Below are positions 17,965-27,241 of a stretch of 64,000 bases of DNA, one piece after another. Position 1 is the stretch's first letter. Each line of letters starts with the position of its first letter. This stretch comes from Rhizobiales bacterium Ga0077537. Lineage in GTDB: Bacteria; Pseudomonadota; Alphaproteobacteria; Rhizobiales; Hyphomicrobiaceae. The notes under the pieces are model-generated. The model saw only the letters and a program-made list of their open reading frames with translations, searched no databases and was not told the DNA's origin. The position numbers and the translations under genes are program-made. The stretch spans positions 434,001-498,000 of the forward strand of contig LNEM01000009.1 in NCBI GenBank assembly GCA_001464955.1, given 5' to 3'.

Positions 17965-18338
17965 GGTAGCCTTCCTTCCCTGGTTGTCCGCCTCGGCGCC
18001 AAGCCTCTCCCGGACCGCCCACACGAGGGGGAAGGCCCAAAGACGACCCTAAGAGCGGAGACACGGGGAGCATGAATGGCAGACCACCCACCGTTCGAGC
18101 GGCAACTCGAACGCAAGCTCCCGTTCAGCCTCCAGCCGAGACGGGTAGAGCGCGCTAGATGCCAGACCCGTGGCGCAGACGCAAGACGAAACAGGAGGGC
18201 GGGGGTATGCCGGAAGCGGGCGGAGCCGGGGATGGGTGGCCCTCGGGACAAGTCAGGGTCTCAACAGTGGGCTTGACAGCGTAAACCCGGCCATGCTTCA
18301 CGCCGCCCATACCGCACACGCAGAGGGGGTCCGGCGCG
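17965..18338. other. Divergent rpsF/fabD intergenic region
   Basis: A 374-bp gap between divergent operons with no credible ORF. It should carry the promoters of both. A TTGACA hexamer at 18273-18278 points toward fabD but has no good -10. A perfect inverted repeat lies at 18092-18113. Confidence 0.6.
18092..18113. promoter_or_regulatory. 8-bp inverted repeat in the rpsF/fabD gap
   Basis: CGTTCGAG and CTCGAACG flank a 6-nt centre. It is about 128 bp upstream of rpsF and 225 bp upstream of fabD. It could be an operator or a hairpin in the rpsF leader, where S6:S18 autoregulation is known in other bacteria. I could not identify the conserved CCG-bulge motif of that leader. Confidence 0.3.
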
Positions 18339-19295
18339 ATGAGCCTGGCGTTGATGTTTCCGGGACAGGGCAGTCAGGCCGTCGGCATGGGCCGCGAGCT
18401 CGCCGAGGCGTTTCCGGCCGCCCGCGCCGTGTTCGCCGAGGTCGACGAGGCGCTGGGCCAGAAGCTGTCGCAGATCATGTGGGAGGGCCCGCAGGAAACG
18501 CTGACGCTGACCGAGAACGCACAGCCGGCGCTGATGGCGCACTCGATGGCCGTCGTTCGCGTTCTCGAGGCCGAGTTCGGCTTCAGGATCGCCGAGAGGG
18601 TGGCGTTCGTTGCCGGGCACTCGCTCGGCGAATATTCGGCGCTGGCGGCGGCGGGTGCATTCTCGATCGGCGATGCCGCACGTCTGCTCAAGCTGCGCGG
18701 CCAGTCGATGCAGAAGGCCGTGCCGGTCGGGCAGGGCGCCATGGCGGCGCTGCTGGGTGTCGGGCTCGACGTGGCGCGGAAGATTGCCGCCGATGCGGCG
18801 CAAGGCGACGTCTGTGACATAGCCAACGACAACGAACCGACGCAGGTGGTGTTGTCGGGACACAAGACCGCCATCGATCGCGTCGCAGAAGTCGGAAAGG
18901 CCCACGGGCTCCGCCGCGCGATTCCGCTGCCGGTGTCGGCGCCGTTCCATTGCCGCCTGCTGCAACCGGCCGCGGACGCGATGGCCGAGGCGCTGGGGAA
19001 GGTGGAGGTGCGTCGTCCGGTCGTGCCGGTGATCGCCAACGTGCTGGCGGCGCCGATCAGCGATCCGGCGGAGATCAAGGCGCGGCTCGTCGAGCAGGTC
19101 ACGGGAACTGTACGCTGGCGCGAATGCGTCCTCGCCATGGCGGCTGCCGGTGTGACAACGCTGATCGAGGCCGGTTCCGGCAAGGTTCTGACGGGGCTCG
19201 CGGGAAGAATCGACAAGAGCCTCAAGGCGCAGGCCATCGGGACGCCTGCCGATATCGAAGCGGCGCGGGGACTGTTCGGTTCGTCTGGTTCGTAA
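18339..19295 (+). CDS. fabD: Malonyl-CoA:ACP transacylase
   Basis: FabD loads malonate from malonyl-CoA onto acyl carrier protein for fatty-acid elongation. The 318-residue protein has FPGQGSQ at 7-13, the nucleophile S95 in GHSLGEYSAL and the catalytic H204 in APFHC. It opens the fabD-fabG pair, with acpP and fabF further downstream on the same strand. ATG 18339 follows a G-rich stretch (AGAGGGGG). Confidence 0.96.
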   Translation: MSLALMFPGQGSQAVGMGRELAEAFPAARAVFAEVDEALGQKLSQIMWEGPQETLTLTENAQPALMAHSMAVVRVLEAEFGFRIAERVAFVAGHSLGEYSALAAAGAFSIGDAARLLKLRGQSMQKAVPVGQGAMAALLGVGLDVARKIAADAAQGDVCDIANDNEPTQVVLSGHKTAIDRVAEVGKAHGLRRAIPLPVSAPFHCRLLQPAADAMAEALGKVEVRRPVVPVIANVLAAPISDPAEIKARLVEQVTGTVRWRECVLAMAAAGVTTLIEAGSGKVLTGLAGRIDKSLKAQAIGTPADIEAARGLFGSSGS

Positions 19296-19333
19296 CGTAA
19301 CGCGCGGCCGTGGCCGCGATCGAAGGGTGCTTC

Positions 19334-20080
19334 ATGTTCTCATTGGCTGGAAAGACCGCGCTCGTGACGGGTGCCACGGGCGGGATCGGCGGCGCGATCG
19401 CGCGATCGTTCCATGCGCAGGGCGCGACCGTCGCCATCTCGGGGCGACAGGTCGACAAGCTGGAGGCGCTCAAGACGGAACTCGGGGAGCGCGTGGTCGT
19501 GGTGCCGTGCGATCTCGCCAACAAGGAGCAGGTCGGCAAACTGATCGACGAGGCCATCAAGGCCCTCGGCGGGCGGCTCGACATCCTCGTGAACAACGCG
19601 GGTCTCACCAAGGACAACCTGTTCATGGTGATGAAGGACGAACAGTGGGATGACGTGATCGCCGTCAACCTCACGTCGACGTTCATGCTGATGCGCGCCG
19701 CCACCCGGCACATGCTGCGCTCGAAGACCGGTTATGGCCGCATCATCAACATTTCGTCCGTCTCCGGCATCATCGGCAATCCCGGACAGGGCAACTACGC
19801 CGCCTCGAAAGCAGGCATGATCGGGATGACCAAATCCCTGGCTCGCGAGGTCGCGGCGCGGGGCATCACGGCCAACTGCATCGCGCCGGGCTTCATCCAG
19901 ACCGCGATGACGGACGTGCTCAACGAACAGCTCACGGGCGAGATCAAGAAGAACATTCCGGCGCAGTCGTTCGGCGAGCCGGCAGACATCGCCGCTGCTG
20001 CGGTGTATCTGGCGTCGGTGGAGGGCCGGTACGTGACGGGCCAGACGCTGCATGTCAACGGCGGCATGATGATGGTCTGA
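19334..20080 (+). CDS. fabG: 3-oxoacyl-ACP reductase
   Basis: FabG reduces 3-oxoacyl-ACP with NADPH. This 248-residue SDR has TGATGGIGG (12-20), NNAG (87-90), Ser142, Tyr155 and Lys159 (YAASK). It has the FabG-type C-terminus (VTGQTLHVNGGMMM). The frame opens at 19310, but ATG 19334 (MFSLAGKTALV) matches the family and has AAGGG upstream. fabD ends 38 nt before it. A putative terminator follows. Confidence 0.95.
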   Translation: MFSLAGKTALVTGATGGIGGAIARSFHAQGATVAISGRQVDKLEALKTELGERVVVVPCDLANKEQVGKLIDEAIKALGGRLDILVNNAGLTKDNLFMVMKDEQWDDVIAVNLTSTFMLMRAATRHMLRSKTGYGRIINISSVSGIIGNPGQGNYAASKAGMIGMTKSLAREVAARGITANCIAPGFIQTAMTDVLNEQLTGEIKKNIPAQSFGEPADIAAAAVYLASVEGRYVTGQTLHVNGGMMMV

Positions 20081-20105
20081 TTCCGGCGGACGGCGTGTGT
20101 TGGTG

Positions 20106-20125
20106 AAGGCCGTCAGCCGGCTTTT
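20106..20125 (+). terminator. Putative terminator of fabG
   Basis: AAGGCCG pairs with CGGCTTT across a TCAGC loop (one G-U pair), with four T at the end. It lies 26 nt past the fabG stop. Confidence 0.5.
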
Positions 20126-20165
20126 CAAGGTTTCGGAAGTGTGTTACCGACCCGCGGTTAACGGT

Positions 20166-20193
20166 TTGCGCCTCGGGGCAAGACGCGTATCGT
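20166..20193 (+). promoter_or_regulatory. acpP: Candidate acpP promoter
   Basis: TTGCGC, a 16-bp spacer and TATCGT. The -35 resembles the TTGCGA hexamers seen ahead of hfq, dusB and pepA in this window. This would give acpP its own strong promoter, as expected for one of the most abundant proteins. Confidence 0.4.
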
Positions 20194-20401
20194 GCTGTTC
20201 AGGCAGGCGATCAGCGACGGATCCCGAAGCAATCACGCGCTCGCGTCATGGGTTACGACCCGGGCGGCTGCGGGGTCCAAATCAAGCCGAGCTCCGGTTC
20301 GCTTCGCGAGAGGCACTCCGGGGAGGAAACGTCCACCGTAGTCATGCTGGGTCCCGGCGCACGCCGGCAGGCAGGAACAAGAACTTCTAGAGGAATACGC
20401 A

Positions 20402-20644
20402 ATGAGCGACGTCGCGGACCGGGTGAAGAAGATCGTTGTCGAGCATCTGGGCGTCGAAGCCGACAAAGTCACCGAAAGCGCCAGCTTCATCGAGGATCTC
20501 GGCGCCGACAGCCTCGATACCGTCGAGCTGGTGATGGCTTTCGAGGAAGAGTTCGGTTGTGAGATCCCGGACGATGCAGCCGAGCAGATCCAGACCGTCG
20601 GGGACGCCGTGAAGTTCCTCGAGAAGCAGGCCAAGGCCGCCTGA
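20402..20644 (+). CDS. acpP: Acyl carrier protein
   Basis: This 80-residue acidic ACP carries growing acyl chains on a 4'-phosphopantetheine attached to S37 in the [12 protein letters not shown] motif. It also supplies acyl groups for lipid A and phospholipids. AGAGGAA lies 6-7 nt upstream of the ATG. It sits between fabG and fabF with long gaps on both sides, suggesting independent expression. Confidence 0.98.
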   Translation: MSDVADRVKKIVVEHLGVEADKVTESASFIEDLGADSLDTVELVMAFEEEFGCEIPDDAAEQIQTVGDAVKFLEKQAKAA

Positions 20645-20675
20645 AGACGTTCGCCTTCGACTGTCCGACGCGATA

Positions 20676-20697
20676 CCCTGGGCGAAACAGCCCGGGG
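20676..20697 (+). terminator. Hairpin between acpP and fabF
   Basis: CCCTGGGC and GCCCGGGG form an 8-bp stem (one G-U) with a GAAACA loop, 32 nt past the acpP stop. There is no U-run, so it may be a partial terminator or an mRNA-stabilising hairpin that keeps acpP transcripts in excess over fabF. Confidence 0.4.
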
Positions 20698-20805
20698 GAG
20701 GCGCGGCATCGCATCCAATAGGCCTCGACACTTGCAACGGGGCCAGCCCAACGGCGGCTGAGCCGGCACGGGTCTGATCGTCGTCTCGCAACAACGGGGG
20801 TGGCC

Positions 20806-22071
20806 ATGCGCCGCGTCGTCATCACGGGTCTCGGGCTGGTTACTCCGCTCGGAGCCGGAATCGGGCCGACGTGGTCGGCGTTGCTCGCCGGCAAGAGCGG
20901 CGCGCGGCGCGTGACGGAGTTCGAAGTCTCCGACATTTCCTGCCAGATCGCGTGCTTCGTTCCGCGAGGCGACGGCTCCAATGGGACTTTCAACGCCGAC
21001 AAGGCGATGGAGCCCAAGGAGCAGCGCAAGGTCGACGATTTCATCATCTACGCCGTGGGCGCGGCCGACGAGGCGCTGGCCGATGCGGGTTGGGCGCCGA
21101 AGACGCCGGACGAGCAGGAGCGCACCGGCGTCCTGATCGGCTCCGGTATCGGGGGCCTCAACGGGATCGCCGAGACGTCGCTGCTGCTCAAGGAGAAGGG
21201 CCCGCGCCGGGTGTCGCCGTTCTTCATCCCGGGGCGGCTGATCAATCTGGCGTCGGGCTACGTCTCCATCAAGCACGGGCTGAAGGGGCCGAACCACGCG
21301 GTGGTGACGGCCTGCTCGACCGGGGCACACGCCATCGGTGACGCCGCCCGCCTCGTGGCGCTGGGCGATGCCGATGTGATGGTTGCCGGCGGCGCGGAGA
21401 GCCCCATCTGCCGCATCGCGATGGCCGGCTTCGCGGCGTGTCGCGCGTTGTCGACGGGGTTCAACGACCAACCGACGAAGGGATCGCGCCCCTACGACAA
21501 GGACCGCGACGGCTTCGTCATGGGCGAGGGCGCGGGCGTCGTGGTGCTCGAATCGCTCGAGCACGCCAAGGCGCGTGGCGCGCGCATCTATGCGGAAGTG
21601 ATCGGCTACGGCATGTCGGGTGACGCCTATCACATCACGGCTCCGGCCGAGAACGGGGATGGGGCATTCCGGTGCATGCGGGCCGCGTTGAAGCGGGCCG
21701 ACATCGACGTCAGCGAGATCGACTACGTCAACGCGCACGGCACCTCGACGCCGATGGGCGACGAGATCGAGCTCGGGGCGGTCGAGCGGCTGTTCGGGAA
21801 TTCGGCCTCCAAGCTGGCCATGTCCTCGACCAAGTCGGCGATCGGTCACCTGCTCGGCGCGGCTGGCGCCGTCGAGGCGATCTTCTCCGTGCTCGCGATG
21901 CGCGACAACATCGCGCCGCCGACCCTCAATCTCGACAATCCGTCGGTCGCGACGGCGATCGATCTCGTGCCGCACGTCGCAAAGCCGCGCCAGATCGACA
22001 CCGTGCTCTCGAATTCGTTCGGGTTCGGCGGCACCAATGCGTCGCTGATCCTGCGGCGGTATGCGGCCTGA
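20806..22071 (+). CDS. fabF: 3-oxoacyl-ACP synthase II
   Basis: FabF condenses malonyl-ACP with acyl-ACP. The 421-residue thiolase-fold enzyme has the nucleophile C170 (TACSTGAHAIG), the first histidine in NAHGTSTPMGD and the second in GHLLGAAGA. The C-terminus FGFGGTNASLIL is typical. ATG 20806 is preferred over the GTG at 20800 because GGGGG lies 5 nt upstream. It lies downstream of acpP with a hairpin between. Confidence 0.96.
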   Translation: MRRVVITGLGLVTPLGAGIGPTWSALLAGKSGARRVTEFEVSDISCQIACFVPRGDGSNGTFNADKAMEPKEQRKVDDFIIYAVGAADEALADAGWAPKTPDEQERTGVLIGSGIGGLNGIAETSLLLKEKGPRRVSPFFIPGRLINLASGYVSIKHGLKGPNHAVVTACSTGAHAIGDAARLVALGDADVMVAGGAESPICRIAMAGFAACRALSTGFNDQPTKGSRPYDKDRDGFVMGEGAGVVVLESLEHAKARGARIYAEVIGYGMSGDAYHITAPAENGDGAFRCMRAALKRADIDVSEIDYVNAHGTSTPMGDEIELGAVERLFGNSASKLAMSSTKSAIGHLLGAAGAVEAIFSVLAMRDNIAPPTLNLDNPSVATAIDLVPHVAKPRQIDTVLSNSFGFGGTNASLILRRYAA

Positions 22072-22228
22072 GGGTCACGGCCGTCGCGCCATTACGCTGG
22101 ATTGTGGATCTCAGTCGCTAGTCTTCGATCTTCGGCCATAATTGTGCGTAGGTTCCTCTGTCAGGAGCCGGAGCGGGAATCGGGCCACGCGTGTCTCGTG
22201 ATCGCGCGCTGCCGGGGTTCCTTGCTGG

Positions 22229-23584
22229 ATGGACGGATACTCGTCGATGAAGGCTTCGAAAGCCAAAGCCCAGACCGCCGCCAAAATCGAGCCGCGGCTC
22301 AGCGGCGCCACGTTGCGCACCGGCCCCGCACCGCGAAGCCCGACGGAGCTCGCCATGCCGACTCGGCCGCCCAGACCGCCCAAAACACTGCGTCACGAGC
22401 GCGAGCCGCGTGAGCTGAACGGGTTTCTTCGCCTGATCGACGGCTCCTTGTCGTTCGTGTTCATCAGCTTTCTCCTGCTGGCTGCCCTCACGGTGTGGAT
22501 GCGGCAGAGCTTCGATGCGCCGGGGCCGCTTCCAGCGACCGCGGCCGTCGTCATCCCACGGGGTGAAGGTGCACTCGAAATCGCCGAGCGGCTCGAGAAG
22601 GCCGGCGTGGTTGCGGATCGCCGGGTCTTCATGCTGCAGTACTATGTGGCACGCTTCTACAGTGGCGGGGCTCCTGGCGGCGCCGACCGCGCGAGCCTGA
22701 AGGCGGGCGAGTTCGAGTTCACGCCGCAGGCCAGTGTGCGCCAGGTCCTCGACACCCTGATCAGCGGCAGGGGCATCCTGCAGAAGATCACCATCCCCGA
22801 GGGACTGACGAGCCGGCAGATCGTCGAACGGCTCAATGCGGAGCCCAGCCTCTCCGGGACGATCGCCGAGGTGCCGCCCGAGGGCGCGTTGTTGCCCGAT
22901 ACCTACAAGTTCTCGCGGGGCGGAAGCCGGCAGGAGATCATCGATCGGATGCGAGCCGAGCGGGATAAGCTGGTCGAGGCGCTGTGGGCGCAGCGCAATC
23001 CGGCCATTCCGGTGCAGTCGGCGGAGCAGGCCGTCATACTCGCGTCGATCGTCGAGAAGGAGACGGGGCTGGCTGAAGAGCGCCCCCGCGTGGCGGCCGT
23101 CTTCGTCAACCGGCTGCGCAAAGGGATGCGGCTGCAGTCCGACCCGACGATCATCTATGGTATCGTTGGCGGGCAAGGTCCGCTCGGCCGGTCGATCACG
23201 CGCTCGGATATCGACACCAAGACGGCATACAACACGTACCAGATCGATGGGCTGCCGCCCGGTCCGATCTGCAACCCGGGGCGCGCGTCGATTGCGGCTG
23301 TGCTCAATCCTCCGGAGACGCAGGATCTGTTCTTCGTTGCGGACGGGACGGGTGGACACGCGTTCACGTCGACGCTGAAGGATCATAACGCCGCTGTTCA
23401 GAACTGGCGGCGTATCGAACGGGCGCGGCAGGGTGTGGCCGAGCCGCCCGCCGCGGCGTCGGCCGGGGAGGCTCAGAAGGCCGGAGGGCCGGTGGCCAAG
23501 TCGCGGCCGGCCTCGGTCATCAATTCGGGCAAGGCGGGTGAGCGGGCCAGTCCGGACAAGAAGCAGAAGGACAAGCAACCCTGA
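22229..23584 (+). CDS. mltG: Endolytic murein transglycosylase MltG
   Basis: MltG is an inner-membrane lytic transglycosylase that cuts nascent glycan strands and may set their length. A cytoplasmic Pro-rich N-terminus is followed by one transmembrane helix (SFVFISFLLLAALTVW, about 75-90), a LysM-like subdomain, and the YceG core with catalytic E276 (ASIVEKETG), then a disordered Lys/Ala tail. The start is uncertain: ATG 22229 and 22247 lack a Shine-Dalgarno, while ATG 22355 has GGAG 6 nt upstream. The longer form is kept because the PRSP segment before the helix resembles rhizobial homologues. It lies 157 nt after fabF; yicC follows by 105 nt. Confidence 0.9.
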   Translation: MDGYSSMKASKAKAQTAAKIEPRLSGATLRTGPAPRSPTELAMPTRPPRPPKTLRHEREPRELNGFLRLIDGSLSFVFISFLLLAALTVWMRQSFDAPGPLPATAAVVIPRGEGALEIAERLEKAGVVADRRVFMLQYYVARFYSGGAPGGADRASLKAGEFEFTPQASVRQVLDTLISGRGILQKITIPEGLTSRQIVERLNAEPSLSGTIAEVPPEGALLPDTYKFSRGGSRQEIIDRMRAERDKLVEALWAQRNPAIPVQSAEQAVILASIVEKETGLAEERPRVAAVFVNRLRKGMRLQSDPTIIYGIVGGQGPLGRSITRSDIDTKTAYNTYQIDGLPPGPICNPGRASIAAVLNPPETQDLFFVADGTGGHAFTSTLKDHNAAVQNWRRIERARQGVAEPPAAASAGEAQKAGGPVAKSRPASVINSGKAGERASPDKKQKDKQP

Positions 23585-23689
23585 GGCTATCGGTCGAGGG
23601 CACGACCTCGCCTTCATGGCGCCTCGCGGGTTGTGCGGGTCGCATGAGTTCGCTAAAGGCGGTGCATCCAGTCGCGCGGCCGAGGATTC

Positions 23690-24571
23690 ATGGCGCTCAG
23701 GAGCATGACGGGCTTTGCCCGGTTCGACGGTTCGATCGCGGGCACCCGGTTTCACTGGGAGCTGCGCAGTGTCAACGGACGTGGTCTCGATGTGCGGCTG
23801 CGCTTGCCGCCGGGCTATGAGGCCATTGAGGCGCAGGCGCGAGAGGCGGTCAGCCGGCATGTGGCGCGGGGGAATGTCGCGCTGACCCTCAGCATCGACC
23901 AGGGGGCGACGTCCTCGGAGGTGCGAATCAACGAGCGCGCACTCGAGACGGTATCGGCCGCAGCAGAGCAGCTCAGACTTCGGCATGGCTGGGACAATGT
24001 GCGGCCGGAAGGCGTGCTGGCGCTGCGTGGCGTCCTCGAGGTGGGTGAAGGGCCGAGTGTGAACGTGGAGGCGGCCCAGCCGGTGCTCCTCGCGGGGCTC
24101 GAAACAGCGCTCGGGGCGCTGGGCGTGGCGCGCGAGGGCGAGGGGGCGAGACTCGAGGCTGTTCTGCGGGCTTCGATCGAGCGTATCGGAGATCTCGTGG
24201 CGCGCATCACGGCCTTGCCGTCGCGAACTCCGGAGGCCATCCGGGCGCGGCTCTCCGAACAGGTCCAGAGGCTCGCGGGAACGGGTGTCACGTTCGAGCC
24301 TGAGCGGCTGCATCAGGAGGCGATCCTGATCGCTACTCGGGCCGACATCGAGGAGGAGATCAAGCGGCTCGGCGCGCACATCGCGGCGGCGCAGGCGCTC
24401 GTCGGCGAGACGGCGCCGGCGGGCCGGCGCCTCGACTTCCTGGCGCAGGAGTTCAATCGCGAGGCCAACACGATCTGTTCGAAGTCGGGAGACGTCGAGA
24501 TGACGCGGCTCGGGCTCGAGCTCAAGGCCGTGATCGACCAGTTGCGCGAGCAGGTACAGAACATCGAGTGA
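23690..24571 (+). CDS. yicC: YicC family endoribonuclease
   Basis: The 293-residue protein has the YicC N-terminal block (LRSMTGFARFDG, WELRSVNGRGLDVRLRLP) and the C-terminal DUF1732 block (RRLDFLAQEFNREANTICSKS). E. coli YicC is linked to cleavage and turnover of small RNAs. The gene precedes gmk with a 4-nt overlap, the standard arrangement in proteobacteria. GAGG lies 4 nt before the ATG. Confidence 0.93.
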   Translation: MALRSMTGFARFDGSIAGTRFHWELRSVNGRGLDVRLRLPPGYEAIEAQAREAVSRHVARGNVALTLSIDQGATSSEVRINERALETVSAAAEQLRLRHGWDNVRPEGVLALRGVLEVGEGPSVNVEAAQPVLLAGLETALGALGVAREGEGARLEAVLRASIERIGDLVARITALPSRTPEAIRARLSEQVQRLAGTGVTFEPERLHQEAILIATRADIEEEIKRLGAHIAAAQALVGETAPAGRRLDFLAQEFNREANTICSKSGDVEMTRLGLELKAVIDQLREQVQNIE

Positions 24572-25251
24572 CAACCATGTCCGCCAGCCAACGTTCTGTC
24601 TCCCCGGACGCGCCGCGCCGCGGTCTCATGCTGGTCATGTCGTCGCCGTCGGGAGCGGGAAAGACGACGCTCAGTCGCGAGATTCTGGCGCGCGATCCCG
24701 CGCTCGCGATGTCGGTATCGGTCACGACCCGGGCGCCGCGTCCGGGCGAAACGGACGGAAAGGATTATCATTTCCGGACGCCTGACGAATTTCTGGCGCT
24801 GCGCGACAGCGGCGGTCTTCTCGAGTGGGCGGAAGTGCATGGCAATTATTACGGGACGCCGGCCGCGGACGTCGCTGATCGTCTGAGCGCGGGGCAGGAC
24901 GTGCTGTTCGATATCGACTGGCAGGGCGCGCAGCAACTCGCGCACAAGGCAGTTGCGGACACGGTCCGGGTCTTCATCCTGCCGCCATCGGCGAGGGTTC
25001 TCGAGCAGCGTCTGATCGGTCGCAATCAGGATGGGCCCGACGTCATCGAGCGGCGGCTCGCGGGTGCGGCAGCGGAAATAGCGCACTGGGCAGAGTACGA
25101 TTACGTCATCGTCAACGCGCAACTCGACGCCAGTCTCGAGACGCTGCAGGCGATCCTGGCTGCAGAGCGGGCCCGGCCCCGGCGGCAACTCGGAGTGCGC
25201 GCGCTGGCGACGGGCATGCTCTCGGATCTCGCGGCGCGCCCGGGCCGGTAG
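24568..25251 (+). CDS. gmk: Guanylate kinase
   Basis: Gmk phosphorylates GMP to GDP. The 227-residue protein has the P-loop SSPSGAGKTTL near residue 30 and the GMP-binding block SVSVTTRAPRPGETDGKDYHF. GTG 24568 overlaps the yicC stop by 4 nt; ATG 24577 (MSASQRS) is an equally possible start. It ends the plus-strand run and converges with rsmA 13 bp away. Confidence 0.95.
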   Translation: MTTMSASQRSVSPDAPRRGLMLVMSSPSGAGKTTLSREILARDPALAMSVSVTTRAPRPGETDGKDYHFRTPDEFLALRDSGGLLEWAEVHGNYYGTPAADVADRLSAGQDVLFDIDWQGAQQLAHKAVADTVRVFILPPSARVLEQRLIGRNQDGPDVIERRLAGAAAEIAHWAEYDYVIVNAQLDASLETLQAILAAERARPRRQLGVRALATGMLSDLAARPGR

Positions 25252-25264
25252 GGTCGTGCCGGGC

Positions 25265-26173
25265 TCAGATGCCGGCGTCGACGGCCGCCGCGAGGCGGGC
25301 GAAGTCGGCTGGCGAAAGCTCTTCCGCGCGTCGCTCGGGCTCGATGCCGGCGGCGGCGAGGAGCGCCAGAGGGTCGCGGCCGAGCTGCTTCAGGCTCTGG
25401 CGCAGCATCTTCCGGCGCTGGCCGAAGGCTGCTGCCGTGACGCGCCCCAGCGTGATGACGCTACAGGCCGGTTCACAGACGGGTCGGGGCACGAACGTCA
25501 CCACAGCCGATGCAACTTTCGGCGGCGGTGTGAAAGCCTCGGGGCCGAGTGCGAGGGCGATCCGCACCTCGGCCCGCCACTGCGAGATGACGGCGAGACG
25601 GCCGTAGGCCTTGGTGCCTGGAGCCGCGACGATGCGTTCGGCCACTTCTTTCTGGAACATCAGTGCCATTTGCCGCCACCAGGGCGGCCAGGGCTCGGTC
25701 TCTAGCCAGCCGACGAGGAGGCGGGTCGCGACGTAATAGGGCAAGTTGGCTGCGATGACCACGCGCCCGGCATCTTCACCCACGAGGTGGCGCCAGTCGA
25801 CGTCCGTCGCATCCGCGAAGTGAGGGACGAGACGACCAGGATAGCGCTCGCCGATGGCCGCGAGTGCCGGCTCGCAGCGACGATCGGTCTCGATGGCGAT
25901 GACCTTGCGAGCGCCTTCCAGCAGCAGACCGCGGGTGAGGCCGCCGGGGCCCGGACCGACCTCGATGACAAGGGCATCGTCGAGCGGGCCGGCGGCACGG
26001 GCGATGCGGCGCGTCAGGTTGAGGTCGAGGATGAAGTTCTGGCCGAGGCTCTTCTTGGCCGCGAGGTCCAGAGCCGCGATGACGTCGCGCAGGGGCGGCA
26101 GGCCGTCGGGACTGGCGCCGGGGCGAGGGGATTGTGGGTCGCGCTCGTCGGGTGGCGTCTGGTCGCGGCTCAC
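25265..26173 (-). CDS. rsmA: 16S rRNA dimethyladenosine transferase
   Basis: RsmA (KsgA) dimethylates the two adjacent adenosines near the 3' end of 16S rRNA. The 302-residue protein has [10 protein letters not shown], the SAM motif [10 protein letters not shown] and NLPYYVAT (motif IV). The start is GTG 26173, overlapping the pdxA stop as GTGA. The frame continues upstream antisense-free to 26863, but that part has no homology to the family. It is the last gene of the lptF-lptG-lptD-surA-pdxA-rsmA array. Confidence 0.95.
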   Translation of the reverse strand: MSRDQTPPDERDPQSPRPGASPDGLPPLRDVIAALDLAAKKSLGQNFILDLNLTRRIARAAGPLDDALVIEVGPGPGGLTRGLLLEGARKVIAIETDRRCEPALAAIGERYPGRLVPHFADATDVDWRHLVGEDAGRVVIAANLPYYVATRLLVGWLETEPWPPWWRQMALMFQKEVAERIVAAPGTKAYGRLAVISQWRAEVRIALALGPEAFTPPPKVASAVVTFVPRPVCEPACSVITLGRVTAAAFGQRRKMLRQSLKQLGRDPLALLAAAGIEPERRAEELSPADFARLAAAVDAGI

Positions 26174-27234
26174 GATCGAGCCGCCCGGTGGGGGGCGGAC
26201 AACCGTGCGGCAAGGTGGAGGGCTGCGATGAAGCTCTCGGGATTGGCGCGGCCGGAGCCGGCAATGTCGAAGGCCGTTCCGTGATCGGGGGATGTGCGAA
26301 CGAACGGGAGACCCAGGGTGACGTTGACGCCGCTGTCGAAGGCGAGGGTCTTGATCGGTATCAGCGCCTGATCGTGGAACATGCAGATCGCGACGTCGTA
26401 GCGACGGCGGGCGGCGGCATGGAAGAGCGTATCTGCTGAATGGGGGCCGGTCACGGTGATGCCTTCGGCGCGAAGTTCCGCGATCGCCGGGCCGATGACG
26501 TCGATCTCCTCTCGGCCGATCGTGCCCTGCTCGCTGGCGTGGGGGTTGAGGCCGGCGATCGCCAACCGAGGCTCGGGGATCGCGAAGCGACGACGGAGAT
26601 CGAAGGCTGTAATGCGGCAGACGTCGAGGATACGCCGCCGGGTCACCGCGCGGGGCACGTCTGCCAGCGGGATGTGGACCGTCAGCGGGACGACGCGCAG
26701 GTCGTCGGTGGCGAGCAGCATCACGGGATCGGCGGGGAGGTGCGGGTAGTGGCGGCGGGCCAGTTCGCCGAGGAATTCGGTATGACCCGGATGCGCGAAG
26801 CCGGCCGCATAGAGTACGGACTTGGCGATCGGGTTCGTGACGATGGCAGCGGCGGCTCCGCAAGCGACAGCGGCGGTCGCCTGTTCGATCGCGGTGACGA
26901 TGGCGGGACCATTGGCGCTATCCGGGCGGCCGGGCACGGCGGGGACCGCCAGGCGGACGGGTACGACCTCGAGGGCCTGGGCCGGACCAGCTCGATCCGT
27001 TCGGGGCGTTTCTACAACTTCGAAGTCCGCATCAATGCCCAGCCGCCGCGCGCGGTCGGCGAGGGCGTCGGGGTCGCCGTAGACGACCATCCGGGGGAGT
27101 GGCGACAGGGCGCGGCTGTGCCACGCCGCCAGCACGATATCGAGACCTATGCCGGCCGGGTCGCCCATGGAGACGGCGATCCACGCCCGATCCGGGCTGG
27201 CGGCCTCGGGCCGCGACGCTGCTTCGGCCGTCAT
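26170..27234 (-). CDS. pdxA: 4-hydroxythreonine-4-phosphate dehydrogenase
   Basis: PdxA oxidises 4-phosphohydroxy-L-threonine in DXP-dependent pyridoxal phosphate synthesis. The 354-residue protein has SMGDPAGIG, the metal-site HPGHTEFLG and [11 protein letters not shown] segments, and [22 protein letters not shown] 27234 has GAGG upstream and lies 7 nt past the surA stop; the longer frame to 27264 would overlap surA. Coupled to rsmA by a 4-nt overlap. Confidence 0.95.
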   Translation of the reverse strand: MTAEAASRPEAASPDRAWIAVSMGDPAGIGLDIVLAAWHSRALSPLPRMVVYGDPDALADRARRLGIDADFEVVETPRTDRAGPAQALEVVPVRLAVPAVPGRPDSANGPAIVTAIEQATAAVACGAAAAIVTNPIAKSVLYAAGFAHPGHTEFLGELARRHYPHLPADPVMLLATDDLRVVPLTVHIPLADVPRAVTRRRILDVCRITAFDLRRRFAIPEPRLAIAGLNPHASEQGTIGREEIDVIGPAIAELRAEGITVTGPHSADTLFHAAARRRYDVAICMFHDQALIPIKTLAFDSGVNVTLGLPFVRTSPDHGTAFDIAGSGRANPESFIAALHLAARLSAPHRAARS

Positions 27235-27241
27235 CAGGTCC

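Larger units (their letters stand above)
20081..20401 (+). other. fabG-acpP intergenic region
   Basis: A 321-bp gap holding a probable fabG terminator (20106-20125) and a probable acpP promoter (20166-20193). This leaves an acpP leader of about 200 nt. No ORF is supported in it. Confidence 0.6.

Noticed and set aside
18273-18278. TTGACA as the fabD promoter
   Set aside because: A perfect -35 hexamer, but no acceptable -10 at 16-18 bp, so it is not listed as a promoter.
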